A DNA stretch of 64,000 nt. Source: Streptomyces sp. NRRL F-6131. GTDB lineage: Bacteria; Actinomycetota; Actinomycetes; Streptomycetales; Streptomycetaceae. Positions 49,623 through 57,747 of the stretch are shown piece by piece. Numbering within the stretch: the first letter of the stretch is position 1; every line of letters begins with the position of its first letter. A program made the translations under genes and the position numbers. The notes under the pieces were generated by a model. That model saw nothing but the letters and a program-made list of their open reading frames with translations. It did not search any database and was not told where the DNA came from. The stretch lies in NCBI GenBank assembly GCA_000719695.1, contig JOHN01000011.1:76291-140290 (forward strand), read 5' to 3'.

Positions 49623-50303
49623 CTACTCGCCCCAGAGCGTGCCGGCGGCGGCGCGCTCCAGGGAGGTCACGCCGTCGGCACGGCGCTCGCGGAGGAGTTC
49701 GCCGCCGAGGGAGTAGCGGGGCGCGGCGGCGTCCGAGCGGGCGGCGCGCTCCACGATCGCGTCCACCAGCGAGCGGACCATGGCCAGGCGGGGGTACGCG
49801 GCGTGGATCCGCCGCTCCCACGGGGCGAGGACGTCGGCGCGGCGCCCGAAGTCGGCGCCCACCCCCTCGCGGGTGAGGTGGCAGAGCAGGCCGCGGCGCT
49901 CGGCGATGCCGGGGGAGGCGTGCAGGGCGATCGCCTCCCAGACCCGGTCGACGTCCGCCTCGGGGACGTGATGACGCCGCAGCAGGTCGGCGGCCAGGTC
50001 CGCGCCCTCCACCTCGAAGCGCGCCTTGCCCTCCGCGAGTTCGCCCGCGCCCAGGTCGTGCAGCACGGTGGCGGCGAACAGCAGCTCCCGGTCGTAGGCG
50101 GCGTCGTCCAGGCAGCCCTCGTGGGCGGCGAGCAGCTCGGCGAAGAGGAAGCTCCGGATGCTGTGGTTGACCAGCGGCGGGGTCTCCGAGGTCCGGACGG
50201 CGGCGAGGACGGCCTCGGCCAGGGGGCCGGTGGGCAGGGAGCCGGTGGCCAGTGGGCCGGTGCGCAGGGGGCCGGTGGGCGGGTCGGGCGGGGAGAGGTC
50301 CAT
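49623..50303 (-). CDS. HD-domain phosphohydrolase/hydratase-like protein
   Basis: This encodes 226 residues from the ATG at 50303. The N-terminus has a TGPL repeat (TGPLRTGPLATGSLPTGPLA) encoded by in-frame repeats. The HD signature is visible: VNHSIRSFLFAELLA (first His), then FAATVLHDLGAGE (His-Asp), followed by ADLLRRHHVPEADVDRVWEAIALHAS and a later Asp. The order resembles small HD proteins of the cyanamide-hydratase-like group, which use a zinc or iron site. It is divergent from a GlxA-type regulator. Confidence 0.85.
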   Translation of the reverse strand: MDLSPPDPPTGPLRTGPLATGSLPTGPLAEAVLAAVRTSETPPLVNHSIRSFLFAELLAAHEGCLDDAAYDRELLFAATVLHDLGAGELAEGKARFEVEGADLAADLLRRHHVPEADVDRVWEAIALHASPGIAERRGLLCHLTREGVGADFGRRADVLAPWERRIHAAYPRLAMVRSLVDAIVERAARSDAAAPRYSLGGELLRERRADGVTSLERAAAGTLWGE

Positions 50304-50374
50304 GACGGCAGGCTACGAATCCGCCGCCGACCCGCGACAGTGGCACGCAGGCCGAGCACCGCTAGGATCGTGCC

Positions 50375-51322
50375 ATGCCGTCCTCGACCGCCGAACACCA
50401 CCGGATCGTGGTGCTGGCCCTGCCCGGAGTCCTCCTGCTGGACCTCGGCATTCCCGTGCAGACCTTCGGACCGGACCCGCACTACCGGGTCACCGTCTGC
50501 ACCGATCCCTCCGCGGGGCCGGTCCTCAGCGGCGGGTTCACCGTCACCGCCCCGGCCGGGCTGGAGGCGCTTGAGGACGCCGACACGGTCGTCGTCCCGG
50601 GCTACGAGGACCCGGACGCCCCGGTGCCCGACACGGCGCTGGCGGCGCTCCGTGCGGCGCACGCGCGCGGGGCGCGGCTGGTGTCGATCTGCACCGGGGC
50701 GTTCGCGCTGGCGGCCACCGGCCTGCTGGACGGACGCCCCGCGACCACCCACTGGCGGGACGCCGACGCGCTGCGGCGCCGCCACCCCCGGATCGACGTC
50801 CGGCCGAACCTGCTCTACGTCGACGACGGCGACATCCTCACCTCCGCCGGGGTGACCGCCGGCGTCGACCTCTGCCTGCACATCGTCCGGCGGGACTTCG
50901 GCGCCGCGGCGGCCAACGCCCGCGCCCGCTCGCTCGTCGCCCCGCCGCAGCGTCCGGGCGGGCAGGCGCAGTTCGTCGAGCGGTTCCGCCCGGCCGCGCG
51001 CGGGGACGACCTCGCGGCGGTCCGCGCCTGGATGCTCGACAACCTCGACCAGCGGCACACCGTCGACGAACTCGCCGACCGCGCCCACATGTCCCGCCGG
51101 ACGTTCATCCGCCGCTTCCAGCAGGAGACCGGCACCTCGCCGATGGCCTGGCTGACCGCCGCCCGCCTCGACTGGGCCCGCGAACTCCTGGAGACCACCA
51201 CGACCCCCGTCGAACAGGTCGCCCGCCTCAGCGGCCTCGGCAGCCCCGCCGCCTTCCGCGCGGCCTTCCACCGCCACGTCGGCACCGCCCCCGCCGACTA
51301 CCGGGCCACCTTCCGGGGGTAG
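50375..51322 (+). CDS. GlxA-type transcriptional regulator (DJ-1/PfpI + AraC HTH)
   Basis: This encodes 315 residues. The ATG at 50375 starts the DJ-1/PfpI-like domain (IVVLALPGVLLLDLGIPVQTF; LVSICTGAFALAATGLLDGRPATTHW with the nucleophile-like Cys). The C-terminus holds a double helix-turn-helix of the AraC type (HTVDELADRAHMSRRTFIRRFQQETGTSPMAWL, then TTTPVEQVARLSGLGSPAAFRAAFHRHVG). It is divergent from the HD-domain gene (71 bases), so that gene is the probable target; the ligand is unknown. Confidence 0.95.
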   Translation: MPSSTAEHHRIVVLALPGVLLLDLGIPVQTFGPDPHYRVTVCTDPSAGPVLSGGFTVTAPAGLEALEDADTVVVPGYEDPDAPVPDTALAALRAAHARGARLVSICTGAFALAATGLLDGRPATTHWRDADALRRRHPRIDVRPNLLYVDDGDILTSAGVTAGVDLCLHIVRRDFGAAAANARARSLVAPPQRPGGQAQFVERFRPAARGDDLAAVRAWMLDNLDQRHTVDELADRAHMSRRTFIRRFQQETGTSPMAWLTAARLDWARELLETTTTPVEQVARLSGLGSPAAFRAAFHRHVGTAPADYRATFRG

Positions 51323-51418
51323 GAGCCGTCGGACACACCCCGGCGCCGGGGCGGTGTCGGTGGTGGCGCCTACGGTGCTGGTGACACGGAACGCAGCACC
51401 GGACGAAGGCGGAAGCTG

Positions 51419-52321
51419 ATGGCGGACAACGGGCGCACGGTCAAGGTCGACGGCGCGGAGCTCTACGCGGAACTCCACGGCGATCCCGCGGATCCGGCCG
51501 TCCTGCTGATCCACGGCGCGGGGCACTGCGGGCTCAACTGGACCGACGGTTTCGTCGAACGGCTGGCCGCCGGCGGTCGGTACGTCGTCCGCTACGACGC
51601 GCGGGACGCCGGAGCCTCGACCACCTTCCCGGTGGGCGCGCCGCCGTACGACCTGCCGGACCTGGCCGAGGACGCCGCGGCCCTGATCGACGGCCTCGGG
51701 CTGGGGGCGGCGCACGTCCTCGGCATGTCCCAGGGCGCGGCGGTCGGCCAGCTGCTGGCGCTCGGCCACCCGGAGCGGGTCGCCACCCTCACCCTGGCCT
51801 CCGGCACCCCCGGCGGTCCCGGACACGACCAGCCGGACCTGCCGCCGATGGCGGACCGGCTCGCCGCCTTCTTCGCGCAGGCCGGGGGTGGGGACGGCGC
51901 CGAGGTCGACTGGTCCGACCGGGCGGCCGTCATCACCTCGCTGGTCGAGGGCGAGCGCCCGTTCGCCGCCGCGTCCCGGCCCTTCGACGAGGACGGGGTG
52001 CGCCGGGTGGCCGGCCGGGTCGTCGACCACGCCCGCGACATCGCGGCCCAGTCGACCAACCCCTACCTGCTGGACGCCGGCCGCCCCTGGCGCGACCGGC
52101 TGGGTGCGATCACCGCGCCGACCCTGGTGCTGCACGGGGAGGAGGACCCGCTGTTCCCCTTGGAGCACGGGCGCGCCCTGGCCGCGGAGATCCCCGGCGC
52201 GCGCTTCCTGGCGCTGCCGGGCACCGGCCACGAGGTCTTCCCCGCACACACCTGGGACATCGTCGTCCCGGCCGTCCTCGCCCACACGGCGAACGGGGAG
52301 GACGGGCTCCGCCGGGCGTGA
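51419..52321 (+). CDS. alpha/beta hydrolase (RdmC-like)
   Basis: This encodes 300 residues. The ATG at 51419 has a GGCGGAAG site upstream. Signatures: VLLIHGAGHCGLNWTDGF, YDARDAGASTTFP, nucleophile elbow GMSQGAAVG, acid in LHGEEDPLFPLEHG and His in GTGHEVFPAHTW. This pattern fits aclacinomycin methylesterase (RdmC)-type and related hydrolases. It is 97 bases behind the GlxA-type regulator gene and may be under separate control. Substrate unknown. Confidence 0.92.
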   Translation: MADNGRTVKVDGAELYAELHGDPADPAVLLIHGAGHCGLNWTDGFVERLAAGGRYVVRYDARDAGASTTFPVGAPPYDLPDLAEDAAALIDGLGLGAAHVLGMSQGAAVGQLLALGHPERVATLTLASGTPGGPGHDQPDLPPMADRLAAFFAQAGGGDGAEVDWSDRAAVITSLVEGERPFAAASRPFDEDGVRRVAGRVVDHARDIAAQSTNPYLLDAGRPWRDRLGAITAPTLVLHGEEDPLFPLEHGRALAAEIPGARFLALPGTGHEVFPAHTWDIVVPAVLAHTANGEDGLRRA

Positions 52322-52336
52322 GTCAGCGCCCCGGGG

Positions 52337-53134
52337 TCACGGTCCGGGCTCCTGGGCCCGCGGCCCGGTCCCGTCCGGCCCCGTTCCGTCCGCCCCGGTT
52401 CCGTCCGGCCCGGTCCCGCGTGGCCGCGGGCGCAGCACGGCCGTGCCGGCGGCGAGCCAGGCGACGGCGAGGAGCCAGCCGCCGAGGACGTCCAGCGGCC
52501 AGTGGACGCCGAGGTAGACCCGGCTGAGGCCGATCGCGGCCGCGAAGAGCACTGCCCCCGCGGCGGCCGGTCGGGCGGCGCGGGGGTAGGCGCGGGCGAC
52601 GGCCAGGGCGAGCAGGCCAGCGCAGACGGCGGAGGTGAACGCGTGCCCGGAGGGGAAGGCGTAGTCGGAGGCCTGGAACGCCCAGCCCGTCGCGGGAGGG
52701 CGGGGGCGGGCGAAGGCGCGCATCAGCCCCTGGCGCACCAGCTGCCCCGCCATCAGCCAGATCAGGGGCCCGAGCAGCACCCGTGCGCCGGTCCGCCGGG
52801 AGCGCCCGAGGGCCGTGGACCGCAGGGCGACACCGCCGGCCGCCAGCGCGAGGAGGTAGGGCGGCAGATCGGTGCCGAGGGAGGTGACGGCGAGGGCGAG
52901 GGACCGGGCGGCGCGCGGCCGGTGGGCGACGCCCCACTCCACGGCGGCCCGCTCGAAGCCGAACGGCGCCCAGCCGTTCGCGGCGAGCACGGCCGCGAGC
53001 GCGGCGAACGCCGCCGACGCGACGACGCCGACCAGCACGGCCGGCGACCGTCCGGGCCTCGCCGGGTCGGTCGTCGGCGCGGGTCTCCCGACCGGGCCCC
53101 TGCCACCCGCGGTCGGGTCCGGACCTCCGCTCAC
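52337..53134 (-). CDS. PAP2-family membrane phosphatase
   Basis: This encodes 265 residues from the GTG at 53134, which overlaps the preceding small frame by GTGA. About five membrane helices are visible. The three acid-phosphatase motifs are present: RQGLMRAFARPRPP (motif 1), PSGHAFTS (motif 2, catalytic His) and SRVYLGVHWPLDVLGG (motif 3, nucleophile His). It probably removes phosphate from undecaprenyl diphosphate or phosphatidate at the membrane's outer face. The C-terminus has a TGPDGTGADGTGPDGTGP repeat tail. Confidence 0.92.
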   Translation of the reverse strand: MSGGPDPTAGGRGPVGRPAPTTDPARPGRSPAVLVGVVASAAFAALAAVLAANGWAPFGFERAAVEWGVAHRPRAARSLALAVTSLGTDLPPYLLALAAGGVALRSTALGRSRRTGARVLLGPLIWLMAGQLVRQGLMRAFARPRPPATGWAFQASDYAFPSGHAFTSAVCAGLLALAVARAYPRAARPAAAGAVLFAAAIGLSRVYLGVHWPLDVLGGWLLAVAWLAAGTAVLRPRPRGTGPDGTGADGTGPDGTGPRAQEPGP

Positions 53135-53379
53135 GGCCGCCCGTCCGGGTAGGCGGCGCGCAGGGCGCGGGCGACTTCGTGGTCGCCGCGCCGGGCGAGC
53201 GCGGCCGCCGTCTCCCGGAGCAGCCGGGACTTCCCCACCCCCGCCTCGCCGTGCACCAGCACCAGCACGAGCAGCAGCGCGTCCGGGGCCGACATCACCC
53301 GCCCGTACTCGGCGGAGCGGCCGACGAACGGGAGGTCGGTGTCAGAGGGCTCCGGACGGGTGGCCGGCGGGGAGTTCAT
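53131..53379 (-). pseudogene. N-terminal fragment of an AAA-type LuxR-like regulator
   Basis: The ATG at 53379 has AAGGA 7 bases upstream. The 82 residues read like the start of AAA_16 ATPases of LuxR-family regulators: FVGRSAEYGRVMSAPDALLL, then LVHGEAGVGKSRLLRETAAAL with a complete Walker A. The remaining roughly 800 residues are absent. The TGA overlaps the PAP2 gene's GTG, so it may now serve only to couple translation. Confidence 0.55.
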
Positions 53380-53381
53380 AC

Positions 53382-53760
53382 GGTGGTCCTTGGCCGGGGA
53401 GGGAGGTTGCCCCCACGCTACCCCCGCCCCGTCGGCCGACGGGGCGTGCGCGCCCGGGCAGTTCGACCAGCCGGCAGCCGTCGTCGGCCAGGTGGGCCGT
53501 CACCCGGGCCGCCGGCGCGTCGTACGGCGAGAACACGTACCGGCCGGGTACCAGCACGGTCCGCACGCGGTGCCGGGTCACGCGGCGCAGCAGTTCCTCC
53601 AGCTGGTGCAGCCGGTCCGTGGAGCGCCGGCCGTTGTGGTCGAAGACCCACGGCCGAGGCCGAGCAGGTGGGACAGGTGGTGCAGGGCGGCGTACGGGCA
53701 GTGCACGGCGGATTGTCGTGGCGGTGACCGAACGTCGGAATCGGAGTACGCAGCGTCGCC
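53382..53760 (-). pseudogene. unidentified frameshifted coding remnant
   Basis: Coding-like sequence on the minus strand reads HHLSHLLGLG in one frame (about 53660-53695), then FDHNGRRSTDRLHQLEELLRR and TRHRVRTVLVPGRYVFSPYD in another, and LADDGCRLVELPGRARP near 53450. A shift near 53645 breaks it. No family is recognised. The rest of the 416-base gap up to 53795 holds nothing else seen. Confidence 0.25.
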
Positions 53761-53795
53761 ACGGTGCCTATGCTGGGCGCGGGAGGGGTTTTCTG

Positions 53796-54677
53796 ATGAT
53801 TCGTACAGGGATCGGTTCACGGCTCCGGGCGCGGCCGCTGGTGGCCCCGGCCGTCGTGCTGGCGGGCGCGCTGCTGCTCGCGGGGTGCAGTTCGGACGGC
53901 TCGGCGCGCGGTGCCGACGCCGCCCCGACATCGGAGGGAGGGACGACCGCGACCGGCACACCGGCATCGACCGGCACGCCGGCACCGACGGTTCCGTCGA
54001 CCGCCCCGTCGACCACCCCGTCGACCGCCTCGCCGGTGACCACGGCGCCGTCCCCCGTCCCGCCGCCCGCGGTGTCCCTGCCGACGACGCTGACGGACGA
54101 CTACCTCGCCGCCGGACAGTGTGTCGCGGTCGTCGCCCAGGCGGTCCCCGGTGGCAGCCCGGCCACCTACGGCGCCGTCCCGTGCGACCACCCGACGGCG
54201 GTGGCACGGGTGACCTCGCGGAGCCGCACCACCATGTCCACCGCCGTCCTGCCCGCCGCGCAGCGGCCGGCCTGTGAGGGCGACACCGACTTCGTGCTCG
54301 ACCTGGGTCCCAATCTGGTGCGGGCGAGCGGCGGCATCACCCGCCCCGGCGGCGACGAGGCGTACGCCTGCCTGCGCAACCTGAGCGCCCCGCACCCCGG
54401 CGACCCCGGGCAGGGCGGCGGCCCGATGATCGGCGTCGGCGACTGCGTCGTCAAGGCGACCGGCGTCGGCGGCCAGGCCACCGGCCGTGAGACCAAGTGC
54501 GACGGCACGGGCACCCGCAAGCCGGAGTACAAGGTGATCAAGGTCTACACCGGGAAGATCGTGGCCAAGGGCTCCACGCCCGAGACCTGCCCGCCCGGGA
54601 CCGCCTACGAGTTCCCCCTGCGTGCCGACGACAAGTACGGCCTGCTCGGCCCGGTCGCCTGCGCCGAGGCGGTCTGA
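53796..54677 (+). CDS. lipoprotein with Ser/Thr/Pro stalk and Cys-rich domain
   Basis: This encodes 293 residues. The ATG at 53796 has GGGAGGGG upstream. The lipobox is ALLLAGC with Cys31. A Thr/Pro/Ser stalk (residues about 45-95) leads to a domain with six Cys (AAGQCVAVV, AVPCDHPTAVARVTSRSR, GDCVVKATG, TKCDGTG, ETCPPGT, GPVACAEAV). The spacing suggests disulfide pairs and resembles the extracellular domains next to kinases and septum proteins in actinobacteria. Anchored outside the membrane; role unknown. Confidence 0.88.
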   Translation: MIRTGIGSRLRARPLVAPAVVLAGALLLAGCSSDGSARGADAAPTSEGGTTATGTPASTGTPAPTVPSTAPSTTPSTASPVTTAPSPVPPPAVSLPTTLTDDYLAAGQCVAVVAQAVPGGSPATYGAVPCDHPTAVARVTSRSRTTMSTAVLPAAQRPACEGDTDFVLDLGPNLVRASGGITRPGGDEAYACLRNLSAPHPGDPGQGGGPMIGVGDCVVKATGVGGQATGRETKCDGTGTRKPEYKVIKVYTGKIVAKGSTPETCPPGTAYEFPLRADDKYGLLGPVACAEAV

Positions 54678-54724
54678 CCCTTCGTCAATTCATCGCGACA
54701 GGACGATGATGAGGCCGGGCTCGG

Positions 54725-55225
54725 TCAGGCGAGGGGGCCGGCCGCGCCGGCGTCCGGCCCCGTGGCGGCAGTTCCGGCGGCCGTCCGGGTGAGGGCCGCG
54801 TGCAGGTGGCGCACCGCCTGCTCGGCGTCGCCGAGGTCCCTCGCGGTGGGCACGACGGTGCCGAAGGACCACTGCCGGTCGGCGGGCAGGGCGCGCCAGT
54901 GCAGGACGGGGGAGAGCGCGGTGCCCGCCTGGGCGAGGAACCAGGCGAGCGGGCCGTGGATGCGGGCGAGCGCGATGGCCAGGACGGCGAGCGCCTCGCG
55001 CAGGTGCGCCAGCCGTTCGATGACCGGCAGCCCCTCCTGCTCGTCCGCGCCGCGGACGGTCTCCGCGAGACCGCTCGCGGTCTTGCGGGCCAGGGCCGCG
55101 TCCTCCTCGGCCGGGTCCCAGAGCCCGTGGCTCACCAGACGGTCGGCTTCGGCGGTGAGGTGGACGATCTGCGCGCACATGCCCGCCTCGGCCGGGAGCG
55201 GGCGGTAGGTGTCGTGCAGGGACAT
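54725..55225 (-). CDS. conserved hypothetical protein (helical)
   Basis: This encodes 166 residues. The ATG at 55225 has a GGAAGG site upstream. It is mostly helical (MCAQIVHLTAEADRLVSHGL, EEDAALARKTASGLAETVRG, VIERLAHLREALAVLAIALARIHG) and lacks signal peptide, Cys clusters or known motifs. It is divergent from an AraC-type regulator 265 bases away. Function unknown. Confidence 0.75.
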   Translation of the reverse strand: MSLHDTYRPLPAEAGMCAQIVHLTAEADRLVSHGLWDPAEEDAALARKTASGLAETVRGADEQEGLPVIERLAHLREALAVLAIALARIHGPLAWFLAQAGTALSPVLHWRALPADRQWSFGTVVPTARDLGDAEQAVRHLHAALTRTAAGTAATGPDAGAAGPLA

Positions 55226-55321
55226 GTCGTGCCTTCCGTCGGGGGGAGGAGGACCGGGGTGTCTCGTGGACCGGGGCGTCCACCTCGACGGTCGCCCGTC
55301 CGCGGGCCCGGACGCAGCCCT

Positions 55322-55376
55322 GTGAGCGAAGCCCGGAAACGAAGGCCCGGTGAGCGAAGGCCGGTGAACGAAGCCC
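55322..55376. repeat. four imperfect ~14-bp tandem repeats between divergent genes
   Basis: Units close to TGAGCGAAGCCCGG repeat head to tail four times in the gap between the divergent hypothetical and AraC-type genes. They could be operator copies for the regulator or slippage repeats. Confidence 0.65.
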
Positions 55377-55490
55377 GCGGCGGGGCAGCCCGGGAACGCG
55401 GCCCCCGCGGTGCCGGATCCGGCACCGCGGGGGCGTGGAGTGTTCGTTTCGTGGGCACACGCGTAGCGTCGGAGCGGAGACGGACGGTAG

Positions 55491-56447
55491 GTGGTAAGGG
55501 TGGAGTCGTTGGTGTTCGACAGCGTGAACGTGGACGAGACGGAGGAGTTCCTCTCGGCCGCGTACACGCCGATGAAGATCGGCGGGCCGGTCGAGGACGC
55601 GCGGGTGCGGATCAGCCGCCGGGCGGCCGGGCCCGTGGCGATGGACCGCCTCGACTTCGGCTACACCATGGCCTACGACGCGGGTGACCTGGGCCGGGTG
55701 TGCCTGATCAGCATGCACGACGGCACCCTCGCCGACCTCACCGACGGCCGTGAGGAGGTGTACGGGCCCGCCGAGACCTTCCTCCTCGCCCCGCCCGACC
55801 AGCCCTACCGGGGCGAGGTCCGGGCCGCCCGCTACACCATCGCGCTGCTCGACACCGCACTGCTCGACGCCGTCGCCCCGACCGCCCCCGGTGAGCACCC
55901 GGTGCGCCTGACCGGGGCCCGGCCGGTCGACGAGGCCGCCAACCGCCGGCTCGCCGCCGCCATCGCCTATGTGCGCGACCACGTCCTCGACGACCCCGGG
56001 GCCTGCGAGAACGAACTGCTGGTGGGCACCGCGGCCCGGCACCTGGCGGCCGTGACCCTCGCCGCCCTGCCGAACGGCGCGCACGACGCCGGCCACCCGG
56101 CCGACAGTGCCGACGCCACCCCCGGCACCGTGCGGCGGGCGGTCGCGTTCATCGAGGCCCACGCCGACGAGGACATCTCCCTGGCGCAGGTCGCCGCCGC
56201 CGCGTACGTCACGCCGAGGGCGCTCCAGTACGCCTTCCGCCGCCACCTGGACACCACCCCGCTGGCCTACCTGCGCCGCGTACGGCTGGACGCGGCGCAC
56301 CGCGACCTCCTCGCCGCCGGCCCCGGCAGCACCACGGTGACCGAGGTCGCGATGCGCTGGGGCTTCGCGCACCCGGGCCACTTCGCCGCGCACTACCGCG
56401 GCGCCTACCGGGTCACGCCGGGGACCACGCTGCACCTGCAGTCGTGA
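55491..56447 (+). CDS. AraC-family transcriptional regulator
   Basis: This encodes 318 residues from the GTG at 55491; a GTG at 55500 is equally possible and has AAGG just before it. The N-terminal part resembles the AraC-binding-like domain of RamA/AraC_binding_2 proteins (DETEEFLSAAYTPMKI; MDRLDFGYTMAYDAGDL). The C-terminal double helix-turn-helix is DISLAQVAAAAYVTPRALQYAFRRHLDTTPLAYL and VTEVAMRWGFAHPGHFAAHYRGAY. The divergent hypothetical gene is a likely target. Confidence 0.93.
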   Translation: MVRVESLVFDSVNVDETEEFLSAAYTPMKIGGPVEDARVRISRRAAGPVAMDRLDFGYTMAYDAGDLGRVCLISMHDGTLADLTDGREEVYGPAETFLLAPPDQPYRGEVRAARYTIALLDTALLDAVAPTAPGEHPVRLTGARPVDEAANRRLAAAIAYVRDHVLDDPGACENELLVGTAARHLAAVTLAALPNGAHDAGHPADSADATPGTVRRAVAFIEAHADEDISLAQVAAAAYVTPRALQYAFRRHLDTTPLAYLRRVRLDAAHRDLLAAGPGSTTVTEVAMRWGFAHPGHFAAHYRGAYRVTPGTTLHLQS

Positions 56448-56472
56448 GGACGGCGGCCCCCGCCGCCGCGGC

Positions 56473-56976
56473 TCAGCGGCGGGGCGGCAGCCGGTGGAGC
56501 CGCACCTCGCCGAGCTGCCCGTCGTCCAGGCGCGCGGTGAGGTAGGTGGCGAAGAGCTCGCGCCGCCGGTCGGTCGGCGAGCCCGGATTGAGCAGCCGCA
56601 GGCCGCCCGGCGCCCGGCTGTCCCAGGGGATGTGGCTGTGCCCGAACACCAGGACGTCGACGTCCGGGAACCGGGCCTCGCACCGCTGCTCGCGGTCCCG
56701 TGCGGGCCCCGTCTCGTGCACGACCGCGAAGCGGACGCCCTGCAACCGCACCCGGGCGACCTCGGGCAGTTGCTCGCGCAGGGCCGCCCCGTCGTTGTTC
56801 CCGTGAACGGCGACCAGCCGCTCGGACCGGTCCCGGAACAGGTCGAGCGTGGCGGTGTCGACCCAGTCGCCGGCGTGGAACACCACATCGGCCTCGTCGA
56901 TCGCGTCGAGCAGCCGCGCGGGCAGGGCACGCGCCCGGGTGGGGACGTGGGTGTCGGAGGTCAGCAGGAGTCGCAT
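56473..56976 (-). CDS. YfcE-like metallophosphoesterase
   Basis: This encodes 167 residues from the ATG at 56976. All metal-site motifs are present: SDTH (residues 7-10), HAGDWVD (35-41), GNND (59-62) and GHSH (about 112-115), with NPGSPTDRR near the C-terminus. This is the small calcineurin-like phosphodiesterase family (YfcE/MJ0936), which uses two Mn or similar ions. The physiological substrate is unknown. Confidence 0.94.
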   Translation of the reverse strand: MRLLLTSDTHVPTRARALPARLLDAIDEADVVFHAGDWVDTATLDLFRDRSERLVAVHGNNDGAALREQLPEVARVRLQGVRFAVVHETGPARDREQRCEARFPDVDVLVFGHSHIPWDSRAPGGLRLLNPGSPTDRRRELFATYLTARLDDGQLGEVRLHRLPPRR

Positions 56977-56994
56977 CCCGCTGAGAACGACCCG

Positions 56995-57025
56995 CCCGGG
57001 GCGGAGGCTTCGGCCCCGCCCCGGG
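56995..57025. other. stable hairpin with TTCG loop
   Basis: A 10-bp stem (56995-57004 and 57016-57025, arm CCCGGGGCGG) is extended by GGC-TTCG-GCC with one bulged A. It sits 19 bases upstream of the metallophosphoesterase start codon, so on that strand it would be in the 5' leader. No gene ends nearby on the plus strand. The rest of the gap to 57241 shows nothing else. Confidence 0.5.
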
Positions 57026-57241
57026 AATCACACGGTCGGCGCTGCGGTGACGGCCGGGACGGCAGCCGTCCTGACGCCGCCCCCGAAGCGGCCGCGCCGC
57101 GCCGAAGCCCCGCGCCGCCCCGGTGCCGCCCCGGTGCCGCCCCCGATCGGCGCAACGAGCGGCCGTTCGGCGGCGCGTCGCGGCGCGGTGGCCCCGAGGG
57201 GGAGCCGCGGCGTGGTCCGCTGGCGCGATGACGGTGGCAAG

Positions 57242-57658
57242 GTGAGAGCGGCGTGGCGGGCGCGACGGTCGGCGGCCGCGGTCCTCACCGCGGTCCTCCT
57301 GACCGGGTGCGGCGGCCTCGGCGGGCGTGAGGACGCCGCTGAGGACGCGGCGCTCCGGTTCGCCCGTTCGGTCGCCGGCTCGGACAGCGCGAGCGCCTGC
57401 GCGCTGCTGGCACCGGCGACCGTCGAGGAACTGGAGCAGTCCGAGAAGTCCCCCTGCGCCGAGGCGGTCGCCGGGGTCGAGCTGCCCCCGCCGGCCGGTG
57501 TGCGGAGGGTGGACGTGTACGGGCGGCAGGCGCGCGTGGTGACGGACAGCGACACCCTCTTCCTGTCGAGCTTCGCGAGCGGCTGGCTGGTCGTCGCGGC
57601 CGGCTGCCGGGCGCGGTCCGCGGACGAGCCCTACCAGTGCGAGATCCAGGGACGGTGA
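57242..57658 (+). CDS. small lipoprotein
   Basis: This encodes 138 residues if the GTG at 57242 is used; an in-frame GTG at 57212 has a better ribosome site (GGGGGAG) but would make a long signal peptide. The lipobox is VLLTGCGG (Cys23 from the later start). The mature domain is DAALRFARSVAGSDSASACALLAPATVEEL and ends DEPYQCEIQGR, with four Cys. Its stop overlaps a 30-codon membrane gene by GTGA. Function unknown. Confidence 0.8.
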   Translation: MRAAWRARRSAAAVLTAVLLTGCGGLGGREDAAEDAALRFARSVAGSDSASACALLAPATVEELEQSEKSPCAEAVAGVELPPPAGVRRVDVYGRQARVVTDSDTLFLSSFASGWLVVAAGCRARSADEPYQCEIQGR

Positions 57659-57747
57659 GCGGGGTGCGCGGACTCTTCGTCCTCTGCATCGTGGTCGTGG
57701 TGGTCGGCCTGGTCTACTTCACCGCCCTGGCGGTGCTGCACCGGTGA
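57655..57747 (+). CDS. 30-residue single-pass membrane protein
   Basis: The GTG at 57655 overlaps the lipoprotein stop by GTGA, and its own TGA overlaps the next gene's GTG by GTGA. The protein is one hydrophobic helix (GLFVLCIVVVVVGLVYFTAL) with short polar ends. The double overlap argues that it is translated as part of a three-gene cassette. No homolog name is known to me. Confidence 0.7.
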   Translation: MSGVRGLFVLCIVVVVVGLVYFTALAVLHR

